In this document: positions 16,655 to 25,620 of the stretch, in pieces | Position numbering within the stretch: the stretch's first letter is position 1 | Layout: each line of letters starts with the position of its first letter | NCBI GenBank assembly: GCA_029259815.1 | Contig: JAJDEJ010000288.1 | Span: 1 to 48,288 of the forward strand | Direction: 5' to 3' | From: Planctomycetaceae bacterium | Lineage (GTDB): Bacteria; Planctomycetota; Planctomycetia; Planctomycetales; Planctomycetaceae | Length of the DNA: 48,288 nucleotides | The notes under the pieces: generated by a model | Seen by the model: only the letters and a program-made list of their open reading frames with translations | The model's database searches: none | What the model was told of the DNA's origin: nothing | Made by a program: the position numbers and the translations under genes

Positions 16655-19600
16655 CTACTCAGCCGGAGCGTCCGCCGCGGTGAGCAAGCCGTCGATGATC
16701 TCAGTCAGCTTGTCATGGAGGTTGGAACTCGCCCCCAGATGAACGTGCTCGATGCGTCCTTCTCGACCGATGATCACCGTCTGGGGAAATCCCTCAACCA
16801 GATACTTGCGGCTGATCTCGCCGTCCCGGTCGAGCGCAACCGTGAAGTCCCACGCGTGGTCGTTGAGAACCCGCCGGATGAGAGCCGCGTTCTCCTGATG
16901 ATTCACGCCGACGAACACCACGTCATCCGGCGAGTAGGCGGACGTCGCTTCCAGCAGGTCCGGAATCGAACGGATGCAAGGACCGCACCATGTTGCCCAG
17001 AAGTCAAGCACGACGACTTTGCCCTGGTGTTCACTGAGTTGAAACGGTTCGCCGTTGAGCAACTCCAACTGAAAGTCCTCGGCTTGCTCTCCGACGAGTG
17101 TGGAAAAAGTGCCGAAGGACGGATCTGCATTCGGGTCGGGGATGACCGGTTCACGGGCCGGGACGAGCGTCCAGTCGGAAAACGCCACCTGCTGCATCTC
17201 CTCGGTGACGGCTCCAATTCGCAATTCGTTGACCTTGTTCAGGCTCAGCCGACATTCGCCGAAAATGTCATGCGTGCCCACGAGGACATCGCCGTCCACC
17301 TGGTCCACTTGGACATGAAGTGTGACTCCATTAGGAAAGACAGCCTGCACCTGACCTTCCTGTGGCGACGATGGTGTCGCATCGGGTGAAGATTGGTCGA
17401 CGGTAGGAGTCTCTTCGCCCAAGGCGCCGGCAACGACCGGTTCATTGAGCCAGACGATGCCAGCCAGACGATCGCGGGGGATAGCAACTTCATCGAACCC
17501 CGCACGGAAGAGGACATTCGTGGGTGCCACCGACAAGAGCTCTCCTCGCAACAGATCTCCGGTCTGCGAGACGAGGAGGTGCTTGGGGGGATTGTTCCGT
17601 CGACTCCGCGGCACAGTCAGGGCATGCTTGCGACTGGTTTCACCGATGTGCACCATCGCAAACAACCCCGCGGCGCGTCCGGCTCTCATGTCTGAAAGGG
17701 TCAGCAGCGGTTTGGCCTCCTTGCCGTTGTCCGCAGCTCTGACCCGTTTTGGTCTGTTGCCTCCATTGATCTGTTGGCAACTGATGGACATTCCGGTGAC
17801 ACGAGTCGATTCGTCAAGCGTTGCCAGTGTGCCCGCCTTCTGGCCATTCGCAAAGAGCACGAGTCTGTCGTCATCTTGTTGAATTCGGACTTCGACGAGA
17901 TTGGCGTCCTTCTCGTTGGCTTCGATGGTCGCTTGACGTCCCGCGTGCCCTGATTGGACGTGGGCCATGATGCGATCATTCGAGTGCATGATGTAGGCCA
18001 TGCTTTGCTGATGACCGCCAAGCTGACGGATCATCTGCCCTCGTCCGCCAACAGGTTCCTGTTGCACTGTGAGCATCAGATACGCCCCCGGAGGCTTTGG
18101 CCATGTTGCAACAAATTCGCAGTAGCCGGTGGCCAGCAGGTCCGGATGAGTGACCGACCCGTTCCCGCGAAAGACGATTTCTTTGTCGCTGCGTTCAATC
18201 GCATTGGCGCGGTTGTTGGAGATGTTCCACCGCGGATGCTTGAAGCCGACGATCTCGTCCGGCCGGGATGCTCCAAATGCGATCGCTTTCACATCAGCAG
18301 TGGACATCTTGATGAGCGGTCGAAATTCCGTCGCCAGGGTCATGAATTCGCCGTCGATGGACTCAACCCGACACGGCAATTGGTCGCCATTGGCGAGGTA
18401 AACAACGCCCGGATGCTCTTGAGAATTCGGCTCATCTTCGGTCGCCTCGTTGACACGTCGAATGCGTAACGGTCGGTCGAGATCGAGAGGGATGACGTCC
18501 TCAGCTCCGACCAGTCGCCAACCGAGCTTCGTCTCTGCGGGGGCCAGAGTTCCGTGCAACTCCATCCCCTGATACTCGAGCACATGATCGGAGGTGGGAA
18601 CGTCTTGCGTCTCAGAAACGGGGAATGTGAATGCCTTCAGCCCGCTGAGATCAGCTGGAAGGGGCTTTTCAGAGTACGGCACCTTCAGTGTGGCCGTCCC
18701 CTCTGTAATGCCCAGCAATTCACCATGTAGCAGAGAACCGTCGAAATACTTCAGCTCACTCACCCGTGTAGTCGGCTCGGCCTCTGCCGCGCGCGCCGAT
18801 AATACTTCCGCGAGTTGATCCGTTGCGATCTGCACAGTCTCGTCTTGACCGGATTGAATGACCCATTGTCCGTTGTCATCCGGTCCAGAGATCTGACCGT
18901 AGTACTCAAGGCCATCCATCGTTCGGACTCGCTGCTGAGGTTGGCTCTTTGCACGATCGACCGCTGGAGTCAACGATGGGCTCTTTCCATTCCAGGAACT
19001 GACTCGCAAGGCTTTGATCGTCAGATCGGTGCCTTTGTTTTCCAGCAGAATGCCTCCTTCGAGTGTTGCATCGGTCGGATTCAGCGAGACATCGGCCAGC
19101 ATCTGGCCATTCATATCGTGCACCGTGAGTTTCCCCTCAACTCGATTCCAGAATGCACGCAGATGGACGCGGCGAGTTTCGGGTTTTAGCCGCATCAGAG
19201 GAGTGAACTCTGCGGACGCCGAATCTGCCTGCACGATCAACTCGTCACCCCACGTTTCGAACTCCAGGTTCCCCGTCCGCGCCTGGAGTTTTGACAGGGA
19301 GCCCAGCGCGAGCGAAAACGAAGGTCTCTTGGTGGACTCGATCAGTAACTCAATATCGCAGAGTTCGGGAAGACTACTCGGATGAAACAGTCGGGATCCG
19401 GGACTCGTTGTCGCAATCTCTTCCGGGTTGTCCGTTTTCCAATGGGCCAGTTCCGTGTTCTGCTCCCACGAAGGGGACACGGTCAGCCAGCCTTGAGCCT
19501 TCGTCCCTGTGAGATCAATCGGGGCGGTCAGTCCAGTCCGGATGAGTCGGTCGACCCACTGCCGTTTGATCGACACCTCGCCGTGACGTGCACTGGTCAA

Positions 19601-19966
19601 CACGACATGCTCTGCATCGATGGACTGCAGATCGCCCGACCACGTATCGCCGTTGATGAGCCTGATGCGGAAGTTCGACGACAGATCGACGGGTCTGTCG
19701 AGATCGTCTGCTTCGATCGAGTGCAAGGTTCGCAGATCGACGGACAACGCTTGCGATAACGCTTCAGACTGCCACAGGAGATGACTGTCCGTCGCACTCA
19801 CGATGAGTCCGGTGAGTTCATCCCCATTGACCCACCGCAGCTTGAGGGTGCCCGTCTTCGAAACCTCTTGGGCGATGGTCGATCCAGAGACCAGGCAGAT
19901 GATCAGCATCGTGAGCATCACGTGTGGAAACATCTTGGCGAGAGCCGATGAACGCAGACAACTCAT
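16655..19966 (-). CDS. Very large secreted protein with C-terminal TlpA-like thioredoxin domain
   Basis: About 1103 residues. A signal peptide (VMLTMLIICLVSGSTIAQ) is followed by a long beta-rich region in which short modules of the type VNGDELTGLIVSATDSHLLW recur at about GDTWSGDLQSIDAEHVVL, GSLLHGELLGITEGTATL and GDLLRGELLSVAPTNVLF. The last 150 residues are a thioredoxin-like domain with the redox motif FWATWCGPCIRSIPDLL and the cis-Pro segment VEGFPQTVIIG. It should act outside the cytoplasm as a disulfide oxidoreductase tethered to a binding region. ATG 19966 has AAGGA 8 bases upstream and lies 16 bases after the previous gene's stop. It is the last gene of the MoxR/Bat run. Confidence 0.8.
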   Translation of the reverse strand: MSCLRSSALAKMFPHVMLTMLIICLVSGSTIAQEVSKTGTLKLRWVNGDELTGLIVSATDSHLLWQSEALSQALSVDLRTLHSIEADDLDRPVDLSSNFRIRLINGDTWSGDLQSIDAEHVVLTSARHGEVSIKRQWVDRLIRTGLTAPIDLTGTKAQGWLTVSPSWEQNTELAHWKTDNPEEIATTSPGSRLFHPSSLPELCDIELLIESTKRPSFSLALGSLSKLQARTGNLEFETWGDELIVQADSASAEFTPLMRLKPETRRVHLRAFWNRVEGKLTVHDMNGQMLADVSLNPTDATLEGGILLENKGTDLTIKALRVSSWNGKSPSLTPAVDRAKSQPQQRVRTMDGLEYYGQISGPDDNGQWVIQSGQDETVQIATDQLAEVLSARAAEAEPTTRVSELKYFDGSLLHGELLGITEGTATLKVPYSEKPLPADLSGLKAFTFPVSETQDVPTSDHVLEYQGMELHGTLAPAETKLGWRLVGAEDVIPLDLDRPLRIRRVNEATEDEPNSQEHPGVVYLANGDQLPCRVESIDGEFMTLATEFRPLIKMSTADVKAIAFGASRPDEIVGFKHPRWNISNNRANAIERSDKEIVFRGNGSVTHPDLLATGYCEFVATWPKPPGAYLMLTVQQEPVGGRGQMIRQLGGHQQSMAYIMHSNDRIMAHVQSGHAGRQATIEANEKDANLVEVRIQQDDDRLVLFANGQKAGTLATLDESTRVTGMSISCQQINGGNRPKRVRAADNGKEAKPLLTLSDMRAGRAAGLFAMVHIGETSRKHALTVPRSRRNNPPKHLLVSQTGDLLRGELLSVAPTNVLFRAGFDEVAIPRDRLAGIVWLNEPVVAGALGEETPTVDQSSPDATPSSPQEGQVQAVFPNGVTLHVQVDQVDGDVLVGTHDIFGECRLSLNKVNELRIGAVTEEMQQVAFSDWTLVPAREPVIPDPNADPSFGTFSTLVGEQAEDFQLELLNGEPFQLSEHQGKVVVLDFWATWCGPCIRSIPDLLEATSAYSPDDVVFVGVNHQENAALIRRVLNDHAWDFTVALDRDGEISRKYLVEGFPQTVIIGREGRIEHVHLGASSNLHDKLTEIIDGLLTAADAPAE

Positions 19967-19982
19967 GGATGATTCCTTGGAA

Positions 19983-21029
19983 CTAGCGTTCGTAGATCGG
20001 CAGGTAACGGTAGTCGAGGGCCAGGGACAACAGCGACATGGCAGTTCCGTATGCCGGTCCATGACCGGCATCGAAGTGACCATCTTCCCGCTGCAGATTG
20101 CGGAGGACCGCCGTATTTTCACGCTTCCACTTGGTCCAGGCATCGAAGTCCGACTGAAACAAGGCCTGAGCCATGTAGTACCGGAAGTAAAACGGATACC
20201 CCTGATCCTGATGTTGAAGTTGTGAAGCAATGTAGTGGGCTGCCGCTTCGTACTTGTCCCAGTCCTTACGTTTGCCGATCGCCATCACGAGCGTGGCAAT
20301 CGCCGAGCGGTTCATCGAACTGCCGTGACTTCCCGCCCCCGAGTAGCCGACGGTGCCGCCTTTGGTCGTCATGCTCTGGTAGTACAACAGCGATTTGTCG
20401 ATCACCTGGTCAGGCACCTCGATGCCTGCATTCCTCGCTGCGAGCAAACCCATCAGCACAGCCCCGGTGACTGAGGTGTCCGCATCATTCGAGCCGGGTG
20501 AGTACCGCCAGCCTCCCTCGTTGTTCTGATTCGTGATCGCACATCGCACGGCCAGTTCGAGCGCCTCGCCAATCGACCGCTGCTTCCCGGCATCGCCCCC
20601 GTCCCACAACAACGCGTCATCGACCGCACCGTACGCCTCGGCCAGTGCCAGAGTCGCGAAGCCATGATGATACATGCTGCCGGGAATGAACCCCGTCTTC
20701 GCATCCTGAGTCTCAATGATGTTGCGGACGGCTCGCTGAATGACCAACTGATACCGTCCAAAGTTCGGGTCCTCTCCATGAGCGAGGAAGGCCATCAGAC
20801 ACATCCCCGAGATCCCCCCCCCCTGCTGACCACCCGACCACGACCCGTCCGGTTGCTGTTCCTTCGCAAGATACGTCAGCCCCCGCTCATAAACCATTTT
20901 CAAATCCGCCGGCACTGCATCGCCATACTGAATCGTCGGCCCCTGGGCGACAGCTACATACGTGTTGACCAAGAGCAATATCAAAGCGATGAGCACGGCA
21001 GAGGATTTCGGCCCCATCAATGTAGCCAT
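19983..21029 (-). CDS. Secreted prenyltransferase/squalene-oxidase-repeat protein
   Basis: An alpha/alpha-barrel protein built of terpenoid-cyclase-type repeats: GLTYLAKEQQPDGSWSGG near the N-terminus, AVRCAITNQNNEGGWRYSP, and LRNLQREDGHFDAGHGPAYG near the end. A signal peptide (SSAVLIALILLLVNTYVAVAQG) shows export, so it is not a cyclase in the cytosol; such secreted repeat proteins are common in planctomycetes and their role is unknown. The start ATG 21029 and its GGAG both lie in a CATCACGC-type hairpin repeat; ATG 21017 is the alternative. The open frame runs back into the upstream gene but that part is repeat-derived. Confidence 0.78.
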   Translation of the reverse strand: MATLMGPKSSAVLIALILLLVNTYVAVAQGPTIQYGDAVPADLKMVYERGLTYLAKEQQPDGSWSGGQQGGGISGMCLMAFLAHGEDPNFGRYQLVIQRAVRNIIETQDAKTGFIPGSMYHHGFATLALAEAYGAVDDALLWDGGDAGKQRSIGEALELAVRCAITNQNNEGGWRYSPGSNDADTSVTGAVLMGLLAARNAGIEVPDQVIDKSLLYYQSMTTKGGTVGYSGAGSHGSSMNRSAIATLVMAIGKRKDWDKYEAAAHYIASQLQHQDQGYPFYFRYYMAQALFQSDFDAWTKWKRENTAVLRNLQREDGHFDAGHGPAYGTAMSLLSLALDYRYLPIYER

Positions 21030-21126
21030 CACGCTCCGCGTGGTGAGCGGAACCAGGGGGACCTCGCGACAAGCGTGAAAGCGAGAACCCGTGTACGCCG
21101 GCGCGTCATCACGCGGTGCGTGATGA
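21027..21126. repeat. Pair of CATCACGC-type hairpin repeats
   Basis: Two hairpins bracket this stretch: CATCACGC-TCC-GCGTGGTG (21027-21045, one wobble) and TCATCACGC-GGT-GCGTGATGA (21106-21126, perfect). They match the inner hairpin of the MITE-like element at 11966-11984 in arm sequence. The repeat fills most of the 134-base gap between two operon genes and supplies the start of the downstream gene. Confidence 0.6.
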
Positions 21127-21163
21127 CCACTCTCTTTGAATGGCAAGATACCAGGTGCCCCTG

Positions 21164-22204
21164 TCATCGTGACTCCAAATCTTCGCGGAGCATGAATTGC
21201 CACTGGGCAAGTTGTCGCGAGCTGAGGATGTCTTTCACATCATCAGACTGAATCGCACGCACGGCCATCCGCGCCAGAGCCGCATCCTCGAAACCCTGTT
21301 TACGTTCCAACCACCGCTTAGTTTGCGTCCTCTCCAGAAACTCCCCAACCCGCTCAGCGAGCGGTCCCCGCTGCGTGCTGTCCAAACGCAGCATCCTATC
21401 AAACTCAATCATCACCCGCTCATGCCGCCACTCACGAGGCAACGCCTCCCGCTCCGCTTGTGCCACTGCGTACAGTTCCTTCTGATGGTCATTCAGCGCG
21501 CGATCCAAGGCTGCTACCCAGAGGTCGTGTTTGCCCACATCGAGCACCAGCGGTGAGGGATTAGGTTCGCCATCATTCAACTGCACCGCCACTTCGCCAA
21601 CCTGTTGTCCCTCGGCGGGGCCGACCAGGTCGTTCGCCTTCGGGACTGCATTGAATACGTTTCGCAGGCCGTCCAACAGATTCTCATCGAGTTGCTTACG
21701 TCGAATGACACCCATTCTTCGCACCTCCCCATCAAACACGACTTGGACGGCTCTCACTCGGGCGGGACCGATGTTGGGCAGGAATACAGCCTTCTCCTGA
21801 ATATGTTTGTGATCAGCCGCGCTCCTCGCGCTATGCATCGAATCGATCACGGCGATCCAACGGTCCAGAGACTGTTGGACGACACCTTTCGCGGTGATCA
21901 ATAGGCTTCGCTCTTGTGATTCCGTCAACACACACACACGTTTCAGCTCGTCGATGTGTAACAGCAGTTGCCCAAACATGGCATCGACGAGTTTCTGCGC
22001 CTCAGCCTGGAAGCCTTCGCGATCGTTCTCCGGAACGGTATGCGGGATCACATCGGGAAGGGGAAACAACGCCTCCGCACTTGCCGTTGTGGCAGTGCAG
22101 ATCCAGCAGCAGATCAAGCTTACACAGAGAGTTGTTCGTCGCTGCATCAATGTCATCACAAGGATGTTTCGAGATTGAATCCAGGTTTCGTTGGTCATAT
22201 TCAC
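21164..22204 (-). CDS. Secreted hypothetical protein of the MoxR/Bat operon
   Basis: I do not recognise the family. The N-terminus has a hydrophobic signal-type stretch (TTLCVSLICCWICTATTASAE). The remaining 300 residues are mainly helical and charged, with HIDELKRVCVLTESQERSLL and LARMAVRAIQSDDVKDILSSRQLAQWQFML. This resembles planctomycete proteins that look like sensors or chaperones with Spy-like helices, but no motif allows a call. The start is uncertain among ATG 22204, 22156 and 22147; none has a clear ribosome-binding site. It lies 13 bases after the stop of the large coiled protein, so it is operonic. Confidence 0.6.
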   Translation of the reverse strand: MNMTNETWIQSRNILVMTLMQRRTTLCVSLICCWICTATTASAEALFPLPDVIPHTVPENDREGFQAEAQKLVDAMFGQLLLHIDELKRVCVLTESQERSLLITAKGVVQQSLDRWIAVIDSMHSARSAADHKHIQEKAVFLPNIGPARVRAVQVVFDGEVRRMGVIRRKQLDENLLDGLRNVFNAVPKANDLVGPAEGQQVGEVAVQLNDGEPNPSPLVLDVGKHDLWVAALDRALNDHQKELYAVAQAEREALPREWRHERVMIEFDRMLRLDSTQRGPLAERVGEFLERTQTKRWLERKQGFEDAALARMAVRAIQSDDVKDILSSRQLAQWQFMLREDLESR

Positions 22205-22217
22205 GGAGTGATCGACG

Positions 22218-25200
22218 TCATGGGGCTGTCAACTCACGGGTGCCTTCAATGGCACCGAAGTAGGCATCCAGACCCGCGCGGAACTCGGCGGGGAACTGAC
22301 GTCCGCTGACGCCCGTCGCTTGGCCCGTGGTGCGGTCGACAGGTTGCGAGTTCTGCTCGTCGCCGTCACCCAGCAGGGCGAGCGCCGACTGTTCCGTGTC
22401 GCCACCTCCGCCACCGCCAGGGTTCGAACCCCCGCCACCACCTCCTTTGGGATTGATGCGTTTGGCTTGCAGCAACAGTTCGATCGCCTCCGTCTCCGCC
22501 GCGATCGTGGGGGGGCCGGTCTCGGCCTCCGTCAGCAAATCGGCCGCTTCCCGCATCACGACTTCGACCCGGTTGAGGAGGGCCGTTTCGCGACCGAAGC
22601 TACGGGCGTTTTCCAACTCAGCGATTGCATCCACGACGTCGACCACCAGATCACCAATCTCATCCTGTGTGACCGCGAGGGATGTCGAGCGCTCCGTGTG
22701 ATCCGCCAGTTCAAGCATCGACCGCGCCTGTTCTGAGGCCCGGGTCTCTTCACGCAGGTCAATCTCCTGTTCCAGAATCTTCATCACGGCCAGCACGATG
22801 GCGGGCGGGAGACTGTCCCCCTTGCCGGGGGGACACTGTCCGTTGCAGGCACACGCCGGCCCGACCAGTTGTTCGGCCCAGCGGTCGAGGTTGTCCGCCC
22901 AGTACTCGGCCCCGGCGATGGCTCGTCCCGAACGGTTACTGCGAATCGTCTTGCCGACCTCCGAAAGACCGCCGACGGGGTTCTCTTCCTGCATCTCGTC
23001 GAGGACGACCTTGAATTTCCCATCTCTCACGCGGTGGTAATACGCTTCAAGATCACTCTGCACATTCCAGATGAGATCACTTTGCCCCTGTTCACGTTCT
23101 GCGATGTTGGCCGCGTGCTTGCGAGTGCCCTCTGCGACATGATTCACCTCAACACCAAAGCTGTTAAGCAGTCCCGTGCTCATGTCTGAGGCGACCTCAA
23201 ACTGCCGACGAGACGCCGCCTTCAATCGTTTAACGAACGTGCTGCCTTCGAGGTTGTCGAGGATCCGCTGCAACTCGTCGGCCACGCGGGCAAATTCATC
23301 AAGCAACTCCTGCTGTTCCTCAACGGCCTCTGCGACCTTCTCTTTTGCCGGAGCCTGCGGGGGCTTCTTCTCAGGTGGTGGTCCGCCGCCGATGAGTGTC
23401 GTTTGTGGCAACCGCAGTGGTGCTGCGCTCGCTGGCGAGGGCGGCTTGTCTTCCTCCTCCTCGGGCGTCTTCACTTCGTTGAAGCCCGACTCAACGTCAG
23501 CGATCTTCGGGATAGCGGGGGCTTGGCCCTTCTTCGGCTGACCGCCCTTGCCAGTCGTCGGGTTGCGATTGTTGCCCACGCTGGGACTCTTGTTGGAATT
23601 CGACTCACCCGGTTTGGGCGGCTGAGATGGTACGGCTGTCTTGGCGACCGGCCCCTCTGCAGCTTCTGTCAACAGGTCGGTGATCGACGGCATCCGCTCT
23701 TTGGCGATGTCGTCGAGGGCATTGAGCATCTCGGCCCACGTTTCGAGTGTCTCCGGATTGAACTGATCGTTCTTCATCGCCTCACGAATGAGCCCTTGTC
23801 CTGAACGGGTCACCGCTCCGAGTCGCTGACCATTCGCACGCTCGGCGGCGGCCTGTTTCTTGATCAAGCTCCGGTTCTCGGGGCGATCCAACTCGTTTGC
23901 GGGGAGTGATCGCAAGTTGGCATTCGTCTGATGCAGCGTGCGTTCCTTGTCGTAAACCTCGGTCGCCGTGCGGAACCATTTGGACAACTGACGCGTCAGC
24001 CAGATGGAGTGATCTTCCGGACTCAGCACGTGCAGGACGAACGTCGGCGAGTAGACGCGCTCACGGTCCGGCAGATAGTCGACCGCGAACATCCGCAGCT
24101 TGAGCGTCTGCGGGGGAATGCCCTCACGCTTCGCTGAGAACGTCACAGTCGAGGCGAGGTCGGTCTTCTCGGGTTCTCCATTGAGCAACAACTTCTCGTC
24201 CTTGGCCGGATGAGGATTGCGATACGGGTCTTCAATGCCTTCCCACTCCATGCCGATGGACTTCACACCGAAGTCGTCGGTTGACGTGATCTCGAATGTG
24301 AGCACTTCGCTGTCCAGCAGCACATGCTCGAACGCTCCGCCAGCACAATTGAGCGTCGGCGGCTCATCGTCTGTTGCCTGCAGATCGAGGACGAGTGGCT
24401 GTTTGCCTTCGAGTCCGTACTCGTCCGTCCATCGAAGCTCGGGGGCGAGCGACTTGTGGACGAGGTGTCGTTCAGAAGTGATAGTGCTTCCGTTGATCTG
24501 TTGAGGCGTGCCATCGAGTGTCGCGGCGACGAGATCGCGGGTTGCTGTTGCTTGAAAATGAACGAGACTCCCTTTGACCAGTGATGTCGCCCCGCCACGG
24601 ATGTCCTGCTGAAGGTCACGCGAGTACTGCAGATACTCCGGCAGCGTGATATGGACTCGCATGTCTGTGAGTTCGGGCCTCATCGTCGGTTGCAAGGCGA
24701 TCTGATGCCGGGCGTCGCCGATCGACAGTTTGAGTGCGTCGGGTTCTTTCTGTGGCGGCAGGGTGAAGTCGTACGCGCCCTCGTTGAGTTCACTCTTCAC
24801 CAGCGGTTGCGAGCCGTATTGAGCCGTGCCATCGCTGGGTTTCCACGCTGTGTCCTTCGCGAGAATCGCCTGGAAAGAGAACTCCTCGGCATAGGGTACG
24901 ATCAGCGTGTCCGGCAACTCATCCAGTTGAGCAAAGGTGTACCGCTCGGTGTCACTCCACGGCATAAGCCAACGAGCCATCGCGTTGAGTCCTGCGGCGG
25001 GGGTCAGGACCAGCACCAGTGCAACCAACGCGGCGAGTCCACCAGCGGCCCAACCCCAACGGCGGAGCCCGGTGTTCGGCACCGCCTCGTCGAAGTTGCG
25101 ATGTGACGTCTCCTCGTCGACTTGCTCAACTGCCGCTCTCAGGAGTGATTCCGAGTAGGCTTGCTTGCCGCCGTCCGCATGGGCCAACTCGACGATGCCG

Positions 25201-25535
25201 AGGAGTTGATCGCCCAGACGGGGGTAACGCCGACGCAGCAGTCGTGCGACCTGTTCGAGTTGACGCGTCCGCCAGACCCAGCGGTGCCACTTGAGAGGGA
25301 ATGCAATTCCGAGACCCAGTGTGCCTGCGAGGAGCAGTCCCGTCCGCACCGTGGCGGGCGTCTCGACGAACCTGTCGATCACAAACAGAGCCACATAAGA
25401 CAGCAGCAGCCCAAAGACGCCGGCGAGCAGTCCTTCGCCCACTTTGATCCACCACAGTCGCCGACGAAACGCCTCCAGTTGCGTCCGCATCCGTTCGGGG
25501 AGTTCGAATCGTCCGTGCGATGTGTGAACTTGCAT
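22218..25535 (-). CDS. Large membrane-anchored coiled protein of the MoxR/Bat operon (DUF4175-like)
   Basis: About 1105 residues. Two membrane helices lie near the N-terminus (LLAGVFGLLLSYVALFVI and TGLLLAGTLGLGIAFPL), then a third (AAGGLAALVALVLVLTPAAG). A beta-rich extracytoplasmic region contains ITLPEYLQYSRDLQQDIRGG, resembling DUF4175-type proteins found after BatA. The second half is Pro/Lys/Glu-rich and then helical (VADELQRILDNLEGSTFVKRL). It has a Cys pocket ACACNGQCPPGKGD and a Gly-rich linker near the end. ATG 25535 is chosen because the conserved protein starts at MQVHTSHGRFELPERM. The function is unknown; position suggests a partner of the VWA proteins. Confidence 0.7.
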   Translation of the reverse strand: MQVHTSHGRFELPERMRTQLEAFRRRLWWIKVGEGLLAGVFGLLLSYVALFVIDRFVETPATVRTGLLLAGTLGLGIAFPLKWHRWVWRTRQLEQVARLLRRRYPRLGDQLLGIVELAHADGGKQAYSESLLRAAVEQVDEETSHRNFDEAVPNTGLRRWGWAAGGLAALVALVLVLTPAAGLNAMARWLMPWSDTERYTFAQLDELPDTLIVPYAEEFSFQAILAKDTAWKPSDGTAQYGSQPLVKSELNEGAYDFTLPPQKEPDALKLSIGDARHQIALQPTMRPELTDMRVHITLPEYLQYSRDLQQDIRGGATSLVKGSLVHFQATATRDLVAATLDGTPQQINGSTITSERHLVHKSLAPELRWTDEYGLEGKQPLVLDLQATDDEPPTLNCAGGAFEHVLLDSEVLTFEITSTDDFGVKSIGMEWEGIEDPYRNPHPAKDEKLLLNGEPEKTDLASTVTFSAKREGIPPQTLKLRMFAVDYLPDRERVYSPTFVLHVLSPEDHSIWLTRQLSKWFRTATEVYDKERTLHQTNANLRSLPANELDRPENRSLIKKQAAAERANGQRLGAVTRSGQGLIREAMKNDQFNPETLETWAEMLNALDDIAKERMPSITDLLTEAAEGPVAKTAVPSQPPKPGESNSNKSPSVGNNRNPTTGKGGQPKKGQAPAIPKIADVESGFNEVKTPEEEEDKPPSPASAAPLRLPQTTLIGGGPPPEKKPPQAPAKEKVAEAVEEQQELLDEFARVADELQRILDNLEGSTFVKRLKAASRRQFEVASDMSTGLLNSFGVEVNHVAEGTRKHAANIAEREQGQSDLIWNVQSDLEAYYHRVRDGKFKVVLDEMQEENPVGGLSEVGKTIRSNRSGRAIAGAEYWADNLDRWAEQLVGPACACNGQCPPGKGDSLPPAIVLAVMKILEQEIDLREETRASEQARSMLELADHTERSTSLAVTQDEIGDLVVDVVDAIAELENARSFGRETALLNRVEVVMREAADLLTEAETGPPTIAAETEAIELLLQAKRINPKGGGGGGSNPGGGGGGDTEQSALALLGDGDEQNSQPVDRTTGQATGVSGRQFPAEFRAGLDAYFGAIEGTRELTAP

Positions 25536-25577
25536 GGCGTGTCCGTGATTAGTTGTCCGTGGTTCGCGGATCGATGC

Positions 25578-25616
25578 ACCGTTTAGCCGCACATTTGAAA
25601 TGTGCGGCTAAACGGT
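25578..25616. repeat. Perfect 39-base palindrome in the operon
   Basis: Arms ACCGTTTAGCCGCACATTT (25578-25596) and its exact reverse complement (25598-25616) surround one central base. It sits between the stop of the VWA protein gene (25621) and the start of the large coiled protein (25535). It could attenuate or stabilise the operon mRNA, or be a REP-like repeat: GCGGCTAA also occurs in looser form in the 39184-39248 repeat. Confidence 0.75.
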
Positions 25617-25620
25617 GAAC

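Noticed and set aside
16577-17389. 270-codon plus-strand frame
   Set aside because: Antisense to the TlpA domain with WCGPC; no independent support.
19967-20230. N-terminal extension of the TlpA fusion to 20230
   Set aside because: It would overlap the prenyltransferase-repeat gene by about 250 bases and lacks a signal peptide; ATG 19966 has a ribosome-binding site and a signal peptide.
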